Below, piece after piece: positions 43,778 to 53,031 of a DNA stretch of 64,000 nucleotides (the first letter of the stretch is position 1; each line of letters opens with the position of its first letter). Where the stretch lies: contig NZ_JAIUDQ010000019.1 in NCBI RefSeq assembly GCF_020164435.1, positions 1 to 64,000 of the forward strand, in the 5' to 3' direction. Below the pieces are notes generated by a model. It was not told the DNA's origin. It searched no databases and saw only the letters and a program-made list of their open reading frames with translations. The position numbers and the translations under genes are program-made. The stretch is from Phyllobacterium lublinensis (GTDB taxonomy: Bacteria; Pseudomonadota; Alphaproteobacteria; Rhizobiales; Rhizobiaceae).

Positions 43778-45109
43778 TTGACCTCATCCCGCGCGACGCA
43801 AGAGATAGAACTGCTGTTGGGCTTGTACCCGAAGGGCTTCGATCTGTCCTTGGGCCGCATTACCCGCCTTCTGGATACGCTCGGTAATCCGCATCTGCGC
43901 CTGCCGCCCGTGATTCACGTTGCGGGCACCAATGGCAAGGGATCGGCCGTCGCCTTCTCCCGCGCGCTGCTCGAAGCGGCCGGCTATACGGTGCATGTGC
44001 ACACATCGCCGCATCTGGTGCGCTGGCACGAGCGCTTCCGGCTGGGTGATCCGGGTGGAGGCAGGATCGTCGATGATGATGTCCTTGCCGACGCGGTCCG
44101 TCGCGTCACCGAGGCCAATGCCGGACAGGCAATCACGGTGTTCGAAATTCTGACCGCCGTTACCTTCGTGCTGTTTTCCGAACACCCGGCAGACGCGATT
44201 ATCCTTGAGGTTGGCCTCGGCGGCCGGTTCGACGCGACCAACGTAATTCCGGAGCCTGCCGTCAGCGTCATCATGCCCATTTCGCTCGATCACCAATCCT
44301 ATCTTGGCGACCGGGTCGAGCTCATTGCTGCGGAAAAGGCCGGCATCATCAAGCCGCGCTGCCCGGTGGTCATCGGCGCGCAGGAGGAGGAAGCGGCGCG
44401 CATGGTCCTGATCGAGACTGCGGAACGGCGTGATTGCGCTTATTCGGTCTACGGCCAGGATTTCCTCAGTTTTGAAGAGCGCGGCCGGATGATCTACCAG
44501 GACAATACCGGCTTGATGGATCTGCCATTGCCCGCCTTGCTCGGCCGCCATCAGTTGGCCAATGCCGCAGCAGCCATCCAGGCGGTCAGGACTGCCGGAT
44601 TTACCATTCCCGAACATGTTGTCGAAACTGCGATGGCATCGGTGGAGTGGCCCGCACGCATGCAGCGGCTCATCAAGGGCAAGCTGGTCGATCTGACGGT
44701 TCCCGGATCGGAAATATGGCTTGATGGCGGACACAATCCAGGAGCTGGACTTGTCATTGCCGAGGCAATTGCCACCCTCGAAGACCGTAACCAGCGGCCT
44801 CTGTTCCTGATCACCGGAATGATCAACACCAAGGATCCAGTGGGCTATTTCCAGGCTTTCACGGGAATGGCGCGCCACGTCTATACCGTGCCGATCCGCT
44901 CCAGCGGCGCGGGCATTCCGCATGATGAGCTGGCGATTGCGGCCAACGAGGCCGGGCTTTCGGCAGAACCGGTGCATTCGGTCGAGAACGCCCTGAAGAT
45001 CCTGCGCGACAGCTGGGACAAATCAGAGCCTGCCCCGCGTATCCTCATCGGTGGGTCGCTCTATCTTGCAGGCGACGTCCTTTCGGACAATGGCACGCCG
45101 CCGCAATAA
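43778..45109 (+). CDS. folC: Bifunctional folylpolyglutamate/dihydrofolate synthase
   Basis: A 443-residue Mur-ligase-type enzyme that adds Glu to folates. It has the P-loop VIHVAGTNGKGS, the TSPHLVRWHERF omega region, EVGLGGRFDATN and the C-terminal LDGGHNPGAG. The only plausible start is a TTG at 43778; no ATG or good binding site precedes the conserved sequence. It is followed by a terminator. Confidence 0.94.
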   Translation: MTSSRATQEIELLLGLYPKGFDLSLGRITRLLDTLGNPHLRLPPVIHVAGTNGKGSAVAFSRALLEAAGYTVHVHTSPHLVRWHERFRLGDPGGGRIVDDDVLADAVRRVTEANAGQAITVFEILTAVTFVLFSEHPADAIILEVGLGGRFDATNVIPEPAVSVIMPISLDHQSYLGDRVELIAAEKAGIIKPRCPVVIGAQEEEAARMVLIETAERRDCAYSVYGQDFLSFEERGRMIYQDNTGLMDLPLPALLGRHQLANAAAAIQAVRTAGFTIPEHVVETAMASVEWPARMQRLIKGKLVDLTVPGSEIWLDGGHNPGAGLVIAEAIATLEDRNQRPLFLITGMINTKDPVGYFQAFTGMARHVYTVPIRSSGAGIPHDELAIAANEAGLSAEPVHSVENALKILRDSWDKSEPAPRILIGGSLYLAGDVLSDNGTPPQ

Positions 45110-45113
45110 GCAA

Positions 45114-45146
45114 TAAAAAAGCCCGGCACATGACCGGGCTCTTTGT
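45114..45146. terminator. Bidirectional terminator between folC and trxA
   Basis: AGCCCGG and CCGGGCT pair around a 7-base loop. An A6 run lies on the left and CTTTGT on the right, so it can serve the convergent folC and trxA transcripts. Confidence 0.85.
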
Positions 45147-45161
45147 GAATAACTGGGTTGA

Positions 45162-45485
45162 TCAGGCGGCCGAATTCCGGATCCAGTCGCTCAGCTTGCT
45201 CTTGGGAGCAGCACCAACCAGATTGGCGGCAAGTTCGCCATCCTTGAACATCAACAAGGTCGGGATCGAACGAACGCCGAACTGGGCAGCCAGTTCTGGA
45301 TTCTCGTCGATATTGACCTTGGCGATCTTGACCTTGCCTTCCATCTCCGAAGCGATCTCCTCAAGGGCTGGCGCGATCATCTTGCACGGACCACACCATT
45401 CGGCCCAAAAGTCAACGACGACGGGCTGACCTGACTGGATTACATCGGACTGGAAATTGCTGGTGTCAATCTTGACGGTAGCCAT
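45162..45485 (-). CDS. trxA: Thioredoxin
   Basis: A 107-residue thioredoxin with the active site WCGPC (Cys31, Cys34) and the cis-Pro loop [12 protein letters not shown]. It reduces cytoplasmic disulfides. It follows addA by 77 bases on the same strand. Confidence 0.97.
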   Translation of the reverse strand: MATVKIDTSNFQSDVIQSGQPVVVDFWAEWCGPCKMIAPALEEIASEMEGKVKIAKVNIDENPELAAQFGVRSIPTLLMFKDGELAANLVGAAPKSKLSDWIRNSAA

Positions 45486-45562
45486 AGGCTTTTCCTTGTA
45501 TGTTGGTGAATGTGTTGCACATCATGTGGTGAGTCTGCTCACGCTCGTCAAGCTCGGTCATG

Positions 45563-48500
45563 TCACGTTGCGGTGAGACGGGCAAGTGCGTCGTTCATGT
45601 GGCTCACGGGAATGTCGATCAAATGCGGGCCCTCCGTGAAGAGCAATACTGCTGCCACGGTTTTACCGGGATAAAGCGGTTCCAGCAATTGCCTATAAAG
45701 GGCTAGCTGCGTCACATAGGTGCCAGGTACATCACCGAGCGTTTGTGGCGCCGTGCGGTTTGTCTTGTAGTCCACGATGAGCACCCTGTCGCCCACCACC
45801 GCCAGCCGGTCAATGATGCCGGAAACGGCATGCTCCTTGCCGCGCAGATGGAGCGTTCCCATGATGGGCACTTCCGCCAGCGATTCCGACCCGAACACAG
45901 GAGCAAAAACCGGATCTTCCATGATTGCGAAGACCGATTGCAGGGCGCCCTCAACTTCCTCCTCCGTCCAGTCGAAAGCAGCCCGCGAAAGGTAGCGTTT
46001 CGCCGCAAGAATACGCTGATCGGCAGCCAAACTGGGGAGCATTTGCAACAGCGCATGAATGACGATGCCGCGCCTTATAGCGAAGGTGGGATCGCCGCGC
46101 TGATCACCGAGTACCGGCGAGCCCATCACCAGAGGCGCTTCATCGTCCGGATCGATCAGGGCGGAAACGCCAGAGGGTGCGAGCGGGCGCGGCAAGCCGA
46201 CCTCGCGCGCCATCGGCGTGCGATAGGAGGGAGGGAACGGCGTTTCGGGGGCCTCGGTTGCCATTTCAGGCTCAACGTCTGCAGCGGGCGCAGCCTCGGT
46301 GATCCGGTAACGCCTGGCAGTAACGCCCTCGACGGGATGCTCAAACGGCTTGCTTCCATCGACCAAGGCGGCATCAACCAGATCGTGCCAGGTATCGCGT
46401 GCGGGCCGTGTTCCGCGATAGCCACAGATGATCAAGCGATCCTCCGCTCTGGTCATGCCCACATAAAGCAGGCGCCGATACTCCTCCTCCGCCCGCCTTT
46501 TCAGACTATCGATAAGGTTGCCGCTGAACCGCGTCGCGTGAGCTTTGGATGGAACAAACAGGAACCCCTTGCCCTCCCATCCATCTTTCTCCTTCAATTC
46601 GAATGAAAGCAGGCTGGGTGCACGACCGCCAGCCGAAGCGGCGCTGCCGGAATCGACCAGGAACACAACAGCTGCCTCCAGCCCTTTCGAGGCATGGACG
46701 GTCATGATCCGCACCTCGTTGCGGCTCTGGTCGAGTTCTCTTTTGATTTCGGGCGCTGCCGCATCCAGAGTTTCAAGAAATGCCTGCAGGCCTGGATGCC
46801 CGGTCTTTTCCGTCGCGACAGCATAGTTCTGGAACTCGTCGATGACGTCTCCGGCTTCGTTGCCCAGGCGGGCCAGGATGTCACGTCTGGCACCCCCAGG
46901 TCCCAGGATATCCGCGTAGAACTCGAACACCGGAACCGTATCGGCGCGACTACGCCACTCCCGCAACCGGCTGGCAATGGAATAAAGCGTGAGGTCATCC
47001 GCGGAACGATCAACCAGCCGTTCGTATAGTGTTTCGTTTTCCGCCCGGCCGTGGGCAAGGGCGAACAGCTGATCGTCGCCCAACTTGAACAGCGGGCTCT
47101 TGAGAACTGCTGCAAGTGACAGATCATCGGACGAAAGCAGCATGAAGCGGCCGAGTGCCATCAGATCCTTGACCGCGATATGGTCGGTGAGTTTCAGGCG
47201 GTCGGCGCCGGCAACCGGCACTTGGCGCCGCTTCAGTTCGCGCGACAAGGCCGGCATGAACTGATCGCGCTTGCGAACGAGCACCATGATGTCACGGGCC
47301 TCTAGCCGGCGATGCTGCCCGGGAAGGACTTCACCGTTCTTGAGCCAGAGCTCTATGGTTTTCGCGATCTGCTCGGCGAGCCGGACTGGCGGCGCTGGCA
47401 GGCTGTCTACGGGCTTGCGCCAATCGTCCTCTTGCGGCGCCGTTTCCGGTGTCAGCATATCCCAGATCTGCACCTCCCCGGGATCCCTGTCGCGGATCGC
47501 CGTGTGTACAGTCGCGCGTTGGTCCACACCGAACCCTCGATTGGCATCCGGTCTTGCGAAGACCTTGTCGACAGCGTGCAGTACATCCGGTGCGGAACGA
47601 AACGAGAAATTGAGATTGACCCGCTCAAAACTCAACTCGGATTGCCGCGTCATTCTTTCAGTCGCCCGGCCGTGCTCTGCAAAGTCCTCAGGCACAGCAC
47701 CCTGAAAGGAATAGATCGACTGCTTTTCGTCACCGACCGCGAACAATGTGCGCCGGTTGTTTCGTGCCGTTTTTCCCGCGAAGAACTCCTCGCTCAGCAG
47801 CCGGATGACGCGCCACTGGTTCGGGCTGGTGTCCTGTGCCTCATCGACGAGGATGTGATCTATGCCCTTGTCCAGTTTATATTGCACCCAGGGTCCCGCG
47901 TCCTGGCGCGCAAGCAGGGCCACCGTGCGGATGATAAGATCATCGAAGTCGAGAAGGCCGTGTACCTTCTTCATCTGCTGATAACGCCCGATAAGGTCAT
48001 CGACCAAAGTCAGTGCGGAAAGGGTCAAGCGAACGAGGCGCAATTGCTTGAGTCGGTCCAGTCCTTCAAAGGCGCGCTGTGCTGCTCGATCAAAGCGATC
48101 GGGGAAATCCGGCACCCTGTCAGTGACCGCCTTGGATGAGACAAAACTGCCGCTCTTCGGCTCGCCGCCCGCCTTGAGAAACGCCGCCTTCAAAGCGGAT
48201 TCGCGCTGGTCGATCTGATCATTGAGATTGGCGAACCGCAGAATCAGCGCAAATTCCTGAGCTCGTGTAGCGTTTCGCGGTATGTCCAGAATTTCGCCAA
48301 GCACTACACTGTCAAATTCCCGCAACGGCCAAAGCGTCGCCAGGATGCGGTCTTCCGTCTCATCGCTGGTGAAGCCGAAATGCGCGTAGAAGGTTTCGCG
48401 CCGCAACTCGTCATGGCCGATATCGTCAATAAAACGCATGAGGTCGTGCCGCCTGGCGACCGCTTCATCGAGCAGACCCTGCAGGCCGAACTCACCTGCC

Positions 48501-49066
48501 GCATCGAGAACATCGGCGAAGGCGGCGGCCAGTTCCGTGTTCTTGTCCAGGCGCGCCGACTGCAACAATTGGCGGCGCGCTTCGCCGACGAGAGCAACCT
48601 GCATCAGGTCGTCCATCAATTCGAAGTGGCCGGCAATATTGGCCTCAAGCGGGAACTGGTGGAGAATGGCTTCGCAGAAGGCGTGGATCGTCTGGATCTT
48701 CAGCCCGCCCGGCGTTTCCAGGGCGCGCGCGAACAAGCGGCGCGCCTGCGCCAGACGTTCCTGATCAGGCGCCTTGCCGTCGATCTGCTCAATGGCTTGT
48801 GCAAGCTGTTCCTGATTGGTGGTAGCCCAATCCGAGAGCCGCGCGAACACGCGGTTCTGCATCACTGCCGCCGCTGCTTTGGTATAGGTGAGGCACAGGA
48901 TCTTCGATGGGTCCGTTCCATCAAGCAGCAGCCTGATCACGCGCTCGGTCAAAACATGGGTTTTGCCGGACCCGGCATTGGCCGATACCCATACTGAATC
49001 TCTGGGGTTGGCCGCACGATTCTGATCGACAATGGTTTCCCGGGGAATGACGCGCGGTTTTCTCAT
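45563..49066 (-). CDS. addA: AddA, double-strand break repair helicase-nuclease subunit
   Basis: An 1167-residue UvrD-type helicase with Walker A SANAGSGKTHVL, motif II ILVDEAQDTSP, FAVGDEKQSIYSFQG and later helicase motifs. A C-terminal RecB-family nuclease follows with VLIVDYKTNRT. With AddB it processes broken ends for recombination, replacing RecBCD. The start at 49066 overlaps the addB stop by 4 bases (ATGA); a longer frame to 49102 lies inside addB. Confidence 0.95.
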   Translation of the reverse strand: MRKPRVIPRETIVDQNRAANPRDSVWVSANAGSGKTHVLTERVIRLLLDGTDPSKILCLTYTKAAAAVMQNRVFARLSDWATTNQEQLAQAIEQIDGKAPDQERLAQARRLFARALETPGGLKIQTIHAFCEAILHQFPLEANIAGHFELMDDLMQVALVGEARRQLLQSARLDKNTELAAAFADVLDAAGEFGLQGLLDEAVARRHDLMRFIDDIGHDELRRETFYAHFGFTSDETEDRILATLWPLREFDSVVLGEILDIPRNATRAQEFALILRFANLNDQIDQRESALKAAFLKAGGEPKSGSFVSSKAVTDRVPDFPDRFDRAAQRAFEGLDRLKQLRLVRLTLSALTLVDDLIGRYQQMKKVHGLLDFDDLIIRTVALLARQDAGPWVQYKLDKGIDHILVDEAQDTSPNQWRVIRLLSEEFFAGKTARNNRRTLFAVGDEKQSIYSFQGAVPEDFAEHGRATERMTRQSELSFERVNLNFSFRSAPDVLHAVDKVFARPDANRGFGVDQRATVHTAIRDRDPGEVQIWDMLTPETAPQEDDWRKPVDSLPAPPVRLAEQIAKTIELWLKNGEVLPGQHRRLEARDIMVLVRKRDQFMPALSRELKRRQVPVAGADRLKLTDHIAVKDLMALGRFMLLSSDDLSLAAVLKSPLFKLGDDQLFALAHGRAENETLYERLVDRSADDLTLYSIASRLREWRSRADTVPVFEFYADILGPGGARRDILARLGNEAGDVIDEFQNYAVATEKTGHPGLQAFLETLDAAAPEIKRELDQSRNEVRIMTVHASKGLEAAVVFLVDSGSAASAGGRAPSLLSFELKEKDGWEGKGFLFVPSKAHATRFSGNLIDSLKRRAEEEYRRLLYVGMTRAEDRLIICGYRGTRPARDTWHDLVDAALVDGSKPFEHPVEGVTARRYRITEAAPAADVEPEMATEAPETPFPPSYRTPMAREVGLPRPLAPSGVSALIDPDDEAPLVMGSPVLGDQRGDPTFAIRRGIVIHALLQMLPSLAADQRILAAKRYLSRAAFDWTEEEVEGALQSVFAIMEDPVFAPVFGSESLAEVPIMGTLHLRGKEHAVSGIIDRLAVVGDRVLIVDYKTNRTAPQTLGDVPGTYVTQLALYRQLLEPLYPGKTVAAVLLFTEGPHLIDIPVSHMNDALARLTAT

Positions 49067-52000
49067 TCGTCGCCGCCATCGTCTATGCCGCCGGCCGACC
49101 ATTCCAGGACACGGGCGAGGTGATCGTAATCGCCGGTCAGATCACTTTCCTTGAAAGGCAAGGCACGCGACAGATAGCCCTTTTGCGGGTCGCGATAGGC
49201 GGTCAGCAACTCGGTCAGCCGGATCCAGGACAATTCGCCGAGCTCGGGCGCGCTCTTCTCGCTGGCATTCGCGGATGTTCCGATTTTCAGAATCGATTCC
49301 GGATCGACCCTGCCATTGGGGCGTAGACGCACATAAAGGAGATCGGCAGCGGCGCGGCTGCCAACTTCATGAAAGGCACCGCGCGCCAGAAGGGCTGCCT
49401 CAAGAGCCAGTTGCGGCGAGAGTAGTACATGCGCCTGCCGCTTCGACGGGGTCGACCCTGTCTTGTAGTCGATGATGTCCACCGTGCCATCCCGCCTGAG
49501 GTCAACCCGGTCGGCGCGCCCGGAGAGTGTGACGCCAGTCGTGCCCACGGAGATCTTCTTCGAGGCGACTTCCGGGTGGCGATTGGCGATCAAAGGGGCG
49601 CGCGTGCGCTCCCAATCAATATAATCGGGCACGAGAGACTTGAACCGCGGCCACCAGACCGCATCAATTTCCTCGGGCAACGCGATGCTGTCGAAATGGG
49701 TCCTGCCTATCTCCAGAAGAACCGCCGCCGCGTCCTGGTGCGTGGGATCAATTGCCTGCTCGGTGAAATGAGCCAGAATGTCATGGAACAGCGAACCGCG
49801 CTCCGCCACGTCGGGGTCGCGGATCAACGGTTCTATCGGGCGAAGACGCAGGATACGGCGCGCAAAGATCGCGTAGGGATCGCGCCTGAGTGTCTCGATT
49901 TCCGTCACTGAGAAGTGCTTTGGCCGCGCTTCGAGCGGCGGCTTTGGTTCGGGCCGCCTGACGAAGTCTTCGTCGGCAGCGTGATCGATCTGACGCGCCC
50001 AGTTCAGATATTTCGCGCCGCGCGCCCGCAATTCCGCGGCAGCTGCGCCTCCAAGCACGGTTTCCAGCCGTTGCAGCCAGCGGGAGGCGACCGTTGGCGC
50101 ATTGGCGGAACGTTGGGACCGCGTAAGGATGACGCGGTCCATGCCCATGGCCATCTGGAAGTCATGGGCCGCAAGGCCGGTGCGGCGCTCAGGTGGTTCG
50201 AGATTGATGATGGATTTCATTGGACGCGACATGAAGGGGTCATTGCGGGTCTTGCCCGGCCACGAGCCCTCATTCAACCCGCCGATGACGACCGTGTTCA
50301 CCGTTTGCAGGCGCGCTTCAAGTGCACCCCAGATAAACAAGCGTGGATGCGCACCAGCCTTTGGCTTGACGACCTCTCCTGCCATGAGTGCTTCAATCAT
50401 TCCCGGCCATTCCGATGGCAGGAAATCAAGGCCGGAATCGGCAGCGACCAGGTTTCGCAGGAAGGCCGCAAACTGCTCTCCAGCAGCGCCGGTGTAGAGT
50501 GCCGCAATGTCCCCCTTTCCGTCACGCGCCAGATTTTCAAGACTCGTGACGCTCGCATGTATTACGTCAACCATCTGGACCGGTTCGGTCTTGCCGACAA
50601 AGGCAAGGAGCGGTTCCATGCAACGACCCAGCGCGGAACACGCCGCCCGCGCTACCTCGATCTGGGCGACCGAGACGTGCCGCAGCCAGACCGGCTCGAA
50701 TGGTGAATTCGACCCCTCGCCCAGCCGCTTCTCGAAGAATGCTGCAAGCCCGGCAAGCGAAGCGCGGCCGGTTCCGCCACGCAACGATACGAGCTCGATC
50801 GTTTCAGCGGCCTGCCGCAAAGCTGATCGATCCATCCCGAGTCTGGTCAGCGGATGTTTGAGCAGGGCAAGCAGCGCTACCGGATCGCCCGGATTGAACA
50901 CCGCCTCCAGAGTCAACCGCATCAGGGTCGCCGGCTGCGTCTCGCGCAGGGCGCGGCCGCCGGAATCGTCAGCGGCAATGTTGAAACGCGCAAGCTCTGT
51001 CGAGACCCGCCGTGCGAGATCCCGATCGGCGGTGATCAAGGCTGCGGTCTTGCCTGGCTGGTCGATGGCGTCACGCAATGCTACCGCCACGCAAAGCGCC
51101 TCTTCGCGCTCGTTTGTCGCCTCGACAAGCGAGACCGGTGCAATGGCGGCCGAAAACGGATCACTCTGCCGATCAAGCGTGCTCCACGCCTCACTTGTTT
51201 CGGCAGGACGCATGGCTTCGGCCAGCAAACGCTCGCGGGAACGCTTCTGGGGCATGACACTTCCCAGGGGAATCACATCCTGGCGCAGGACACCGAGCTC
51301 AGCCAAGAGCTTCCGAAGGCCGTATTGTGGATGACCAAAGATCGATGGATTGTCAGTAGTGTTGGCCAGAATGTCCCAGCTTGCTGCATCCATGTCGCGG
51401 TCAAGACCGGGCACGACGACAGCGCCCTGCGGCAGTGACGCAATTGCGGCCAGTAGCTTGGCGGTGGCTGGAATCGAGCCCGTGGACCCGGCCGCAATGA
51501 CGGGTCCTTGCGGCGGACTGCGTATCAAACGTTCGGCCTCGAGCTCGATCAGCCGGTTGCGATGGGCGGCAGGATTTGATCTGTGCCGCTCGGCCAGAAT
51601 TTCGGGCCAAAGGCTGGTGACAATTCCGAGGAAATCGAGCGTCACCTGCCACCAGTTCGGCAGCTCGTCCGACACGATATTGGAAAGGCTCCCCCACCCG
51701 CTGGCTTCAGTTTCCACCTGGTCCATCAGGCTTGCAAGGTCACGTGCCAGCCATATTGCATCGGCGGTCGTGGCCGGGATGGCGATTTCCTCATTTCCAA
51801 ACAGCGAGCGAACATGATCCGGCAATCGCTCGCGCCATGGCCGAACCATGCGCGCCAAAAGCAGCAGCCGCTCCGTCGAACTGATTGGCGGCAACAGATC
51901 GAAGAAAGCGTCCGACCCGATGTCGAACATTGCCGCATCCTCGTCCACGTCACCCAGCGGCCGTATCACCGGCAGAATGGCCGATTTGACCGGGCTTCTT

Positions 52001-52212
52001 TCGACGAGCAGTGAGCGCAGTGTACGCGCCGCGCGCCGCGTCGGAACGTAGATCGTAACGCGTGCCAGTGCCATGGGATCCGTCAAATCGACGGGGAAGC
52101 CCGGCACGAGACTGCCCGATTGCAGCGCGTCTACGAGCGCGGGCAGGAATGGCACGCCGGGCGCTATGGAGAACACGCGGCGATGTGGGCTCTTAGGGTC
52201 GGTTACGGCCAT
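49063..52212 (-). CDS. addB: AddB, double-strand break repair nuclease subunit
   Basis: A 1049-residue partner of AddA with a C-terminal nuclease (VDIIDYKTGS, preceded by FHDILAHF). Its N-terminal helicase-like half has no GxGKT Walker A; the expected place reads VFSIAPGVPFLP, so it is unlikely to hydrolyse ATP. It is coupled to addA by an ATGA overlap. Confidence 0.93.
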   Translation of the reverse strand: MAVTDPKSPHRRVFSIAPGVPFLPALVDALQSGSLVPGFPVDLTDPMALARVTIYVPTRRAARTLRSLLVERSPVKSAILPVIRPLGDVDEDAAMFDIGSDAFFDLLPPISSTERLLLLARMVRPWRERLPDHVRSLFGNEEIAIPATTADAIWLARDLASLMDQVETEASGWGSLSNIVSDELPNWWQVTLDFLGIVTSLWPEILAERHRSNPAAHRNRLIELEAERLIRSPPQGPVIAAGSTGSIPATAKLLAAIASLPQGAVVVPGLDRDMDAASWDILANTTDNPSIFGHPQYGLRKLLAELGVLRQDVIPLGSVMPQKRSRERLLAEAMRPAETSEAWSTLDRQSDPFSAAIAPVSLVEATNEREEALCVAVALRDAIDQPGKTAALITADRDLARRVSTELARFNIAADDSGGRALRETQPATLMRLTLEAVFNPGDPVALLALLKHPLTRLGMDRSALRQAAETIELVSLRGGTGRASLAGLAAFFEKRLGEGSNSPFEPVWLRHVSVAQIEVARAACSALGRCMEPLLAFVGKTEPVQMVDVIHASVTSLENLARDGKGDIAALYTGAAGEQFAAFLRNLVAADSGLDFLPSEWPGMIEALMAGEVVKPKAGAHPRLFIWGALEARLQTVNTVVIGGLNEGSWPGKTRNDPFMSRPMKSIINLEPPERRTGLAAHDFQMAMGMDRVILTRSQRSANAPTVASRWLQRLETVLGGAAAAELRARGAKYLNWARQIDHAADEDFVRRPEPKPPLEARPKHFSVTEIETLRRDPYAIFARRILRLRPIEPLIRDPDVAERGSLFHDILAHFTEQAIDPTHQDAAAVLLEIGRTHFDSIALPEEIDAVWWPRFKSLVPDYIDWERTRAPLIANRHPEVASKKISVGTTGVTLSGRADRVDLRRDGTVDIIDYKTGSTPSKRQAHVLLSPQLALEAALLARGAFHEVGSRAAADLLYVRLRPNGRVDPESILKIGTSANASEKSAPELGELSWIRLTELLTAYRDPQKGYLSRALPFKESDLTGDYDHLARVLEWSAGGIDDGGDE

Positions 52213-52295
52213 TTCAAACCGTTCTGCGGGATCGTATCCGGTTCAAGGTCGAGCAGTTCGGTGCATGGAACGATCCGACATGGCTGCAAAGCGGT

Positions 52296-53027
52296 CTAAT
52301 CATGAATCTCCAGTCCGGCCCGGGCTATGGCGGCTTCCGCATCTCCAATGGCCGCCGGTGTCCCCACTGTCAGCCACAGGCCATCCATCAGCATCCCGTA
52401 TAGCCGGTCGGCCGCAATTGCCTCATCGAAATAGCGGTTGAGCGAGGCTCTGCCTGCGGCGGCACCGGCAAAGATGCGAGGATGGAGGATCGCAGCACCC
52501 GCATAGATAAAGGGCGACGTTTCCGCGGGTCCGAGGCGGCGCAATTTTCCTTCACGATCCATGTGGAAATCGCCACGCCCGTCATAACCGGTCGCCTGGT
52601 CCTTCGTAGCAATCATGAGGAGCATGTCCATTCGCTCATCATCCCATCCTTCTGCCAGCAGAACAAGGTTGGGCCTTGCTCCATCGATCCAGAAAGTGTC
52701 GGCATTGACGACATAGAATGGCTCAGCTCCGATCTGGGGTAAGGCGTTCACGATGCCTCCCGCAGAATCGAGCAGTTCTCCACGTTCATCCGAAACCACG
52801 ATTGCTGGCGATTTGCGCTTTGAAAGGTGAGTATCCATCTGATCGGCGAGATAATGGGTGTTGACGATGGCACGCTCGACCCCAGCGTGCTCCAACGCAT
52901 CAAGGCCCCAATCGATCAATGATTTGCCGGCTACTTCCACCAGAGGCTTCGGTATCGTGTTGGTGATGGGAGCCATACGTTTGCCGAGACCGGCCGCCAG
53001 TACCATTGCCGCGCGCGGACTTGCCAT
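52296..53027 (-). CDS. murU: Nucleotidyltransferase, probable MurNAc-1-phosphate uridylyltransferase
   Basis: A 243-residue sugar-1-phosphate nucleotidyltransferase with MVLAAGLGKRMAPITN, KPLVEVAGKSLIDW and the metal-binding VVNADTFW. In the muropeptide shunt MurU turns MurNAc-1-P into UDP-MurNAc after AmgK phosphorylates MurNAc. The AmgK-like kinase is encoded immediately upstream, four bases away. That supports MurU over other sugar nucleotidyltransferases. Confidence 0.85.
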   Translation of the reverse strand: MASPRAAMVLAAGLGKRMAPITNTIPKPLVEVAGKSLIDWGLDALEHAGVERAIVNTHYLADQMDTHLSKRKSPAIVVSDERGELLDSAGGIVNALPQIGAEPFYVVNADTFWIDGARPNLVLLAEGWDDERMDMLLMIATKDQATGYDGRGDFHMDREGKLRRLGPAETSPFIYAGAAILHPRIFAGAAAGRASLNRYFDEAIAADRLYGMLMDGLWLTVGTPAAIGDAEAAIARAGLEIHD

Positions 53028-53031
53028 TCAA

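Noticed and set aside
43784-44977. 397-codon minus-strand open frame
   Set aside because: It is the antisense shadow of folC, which has all family motifs.
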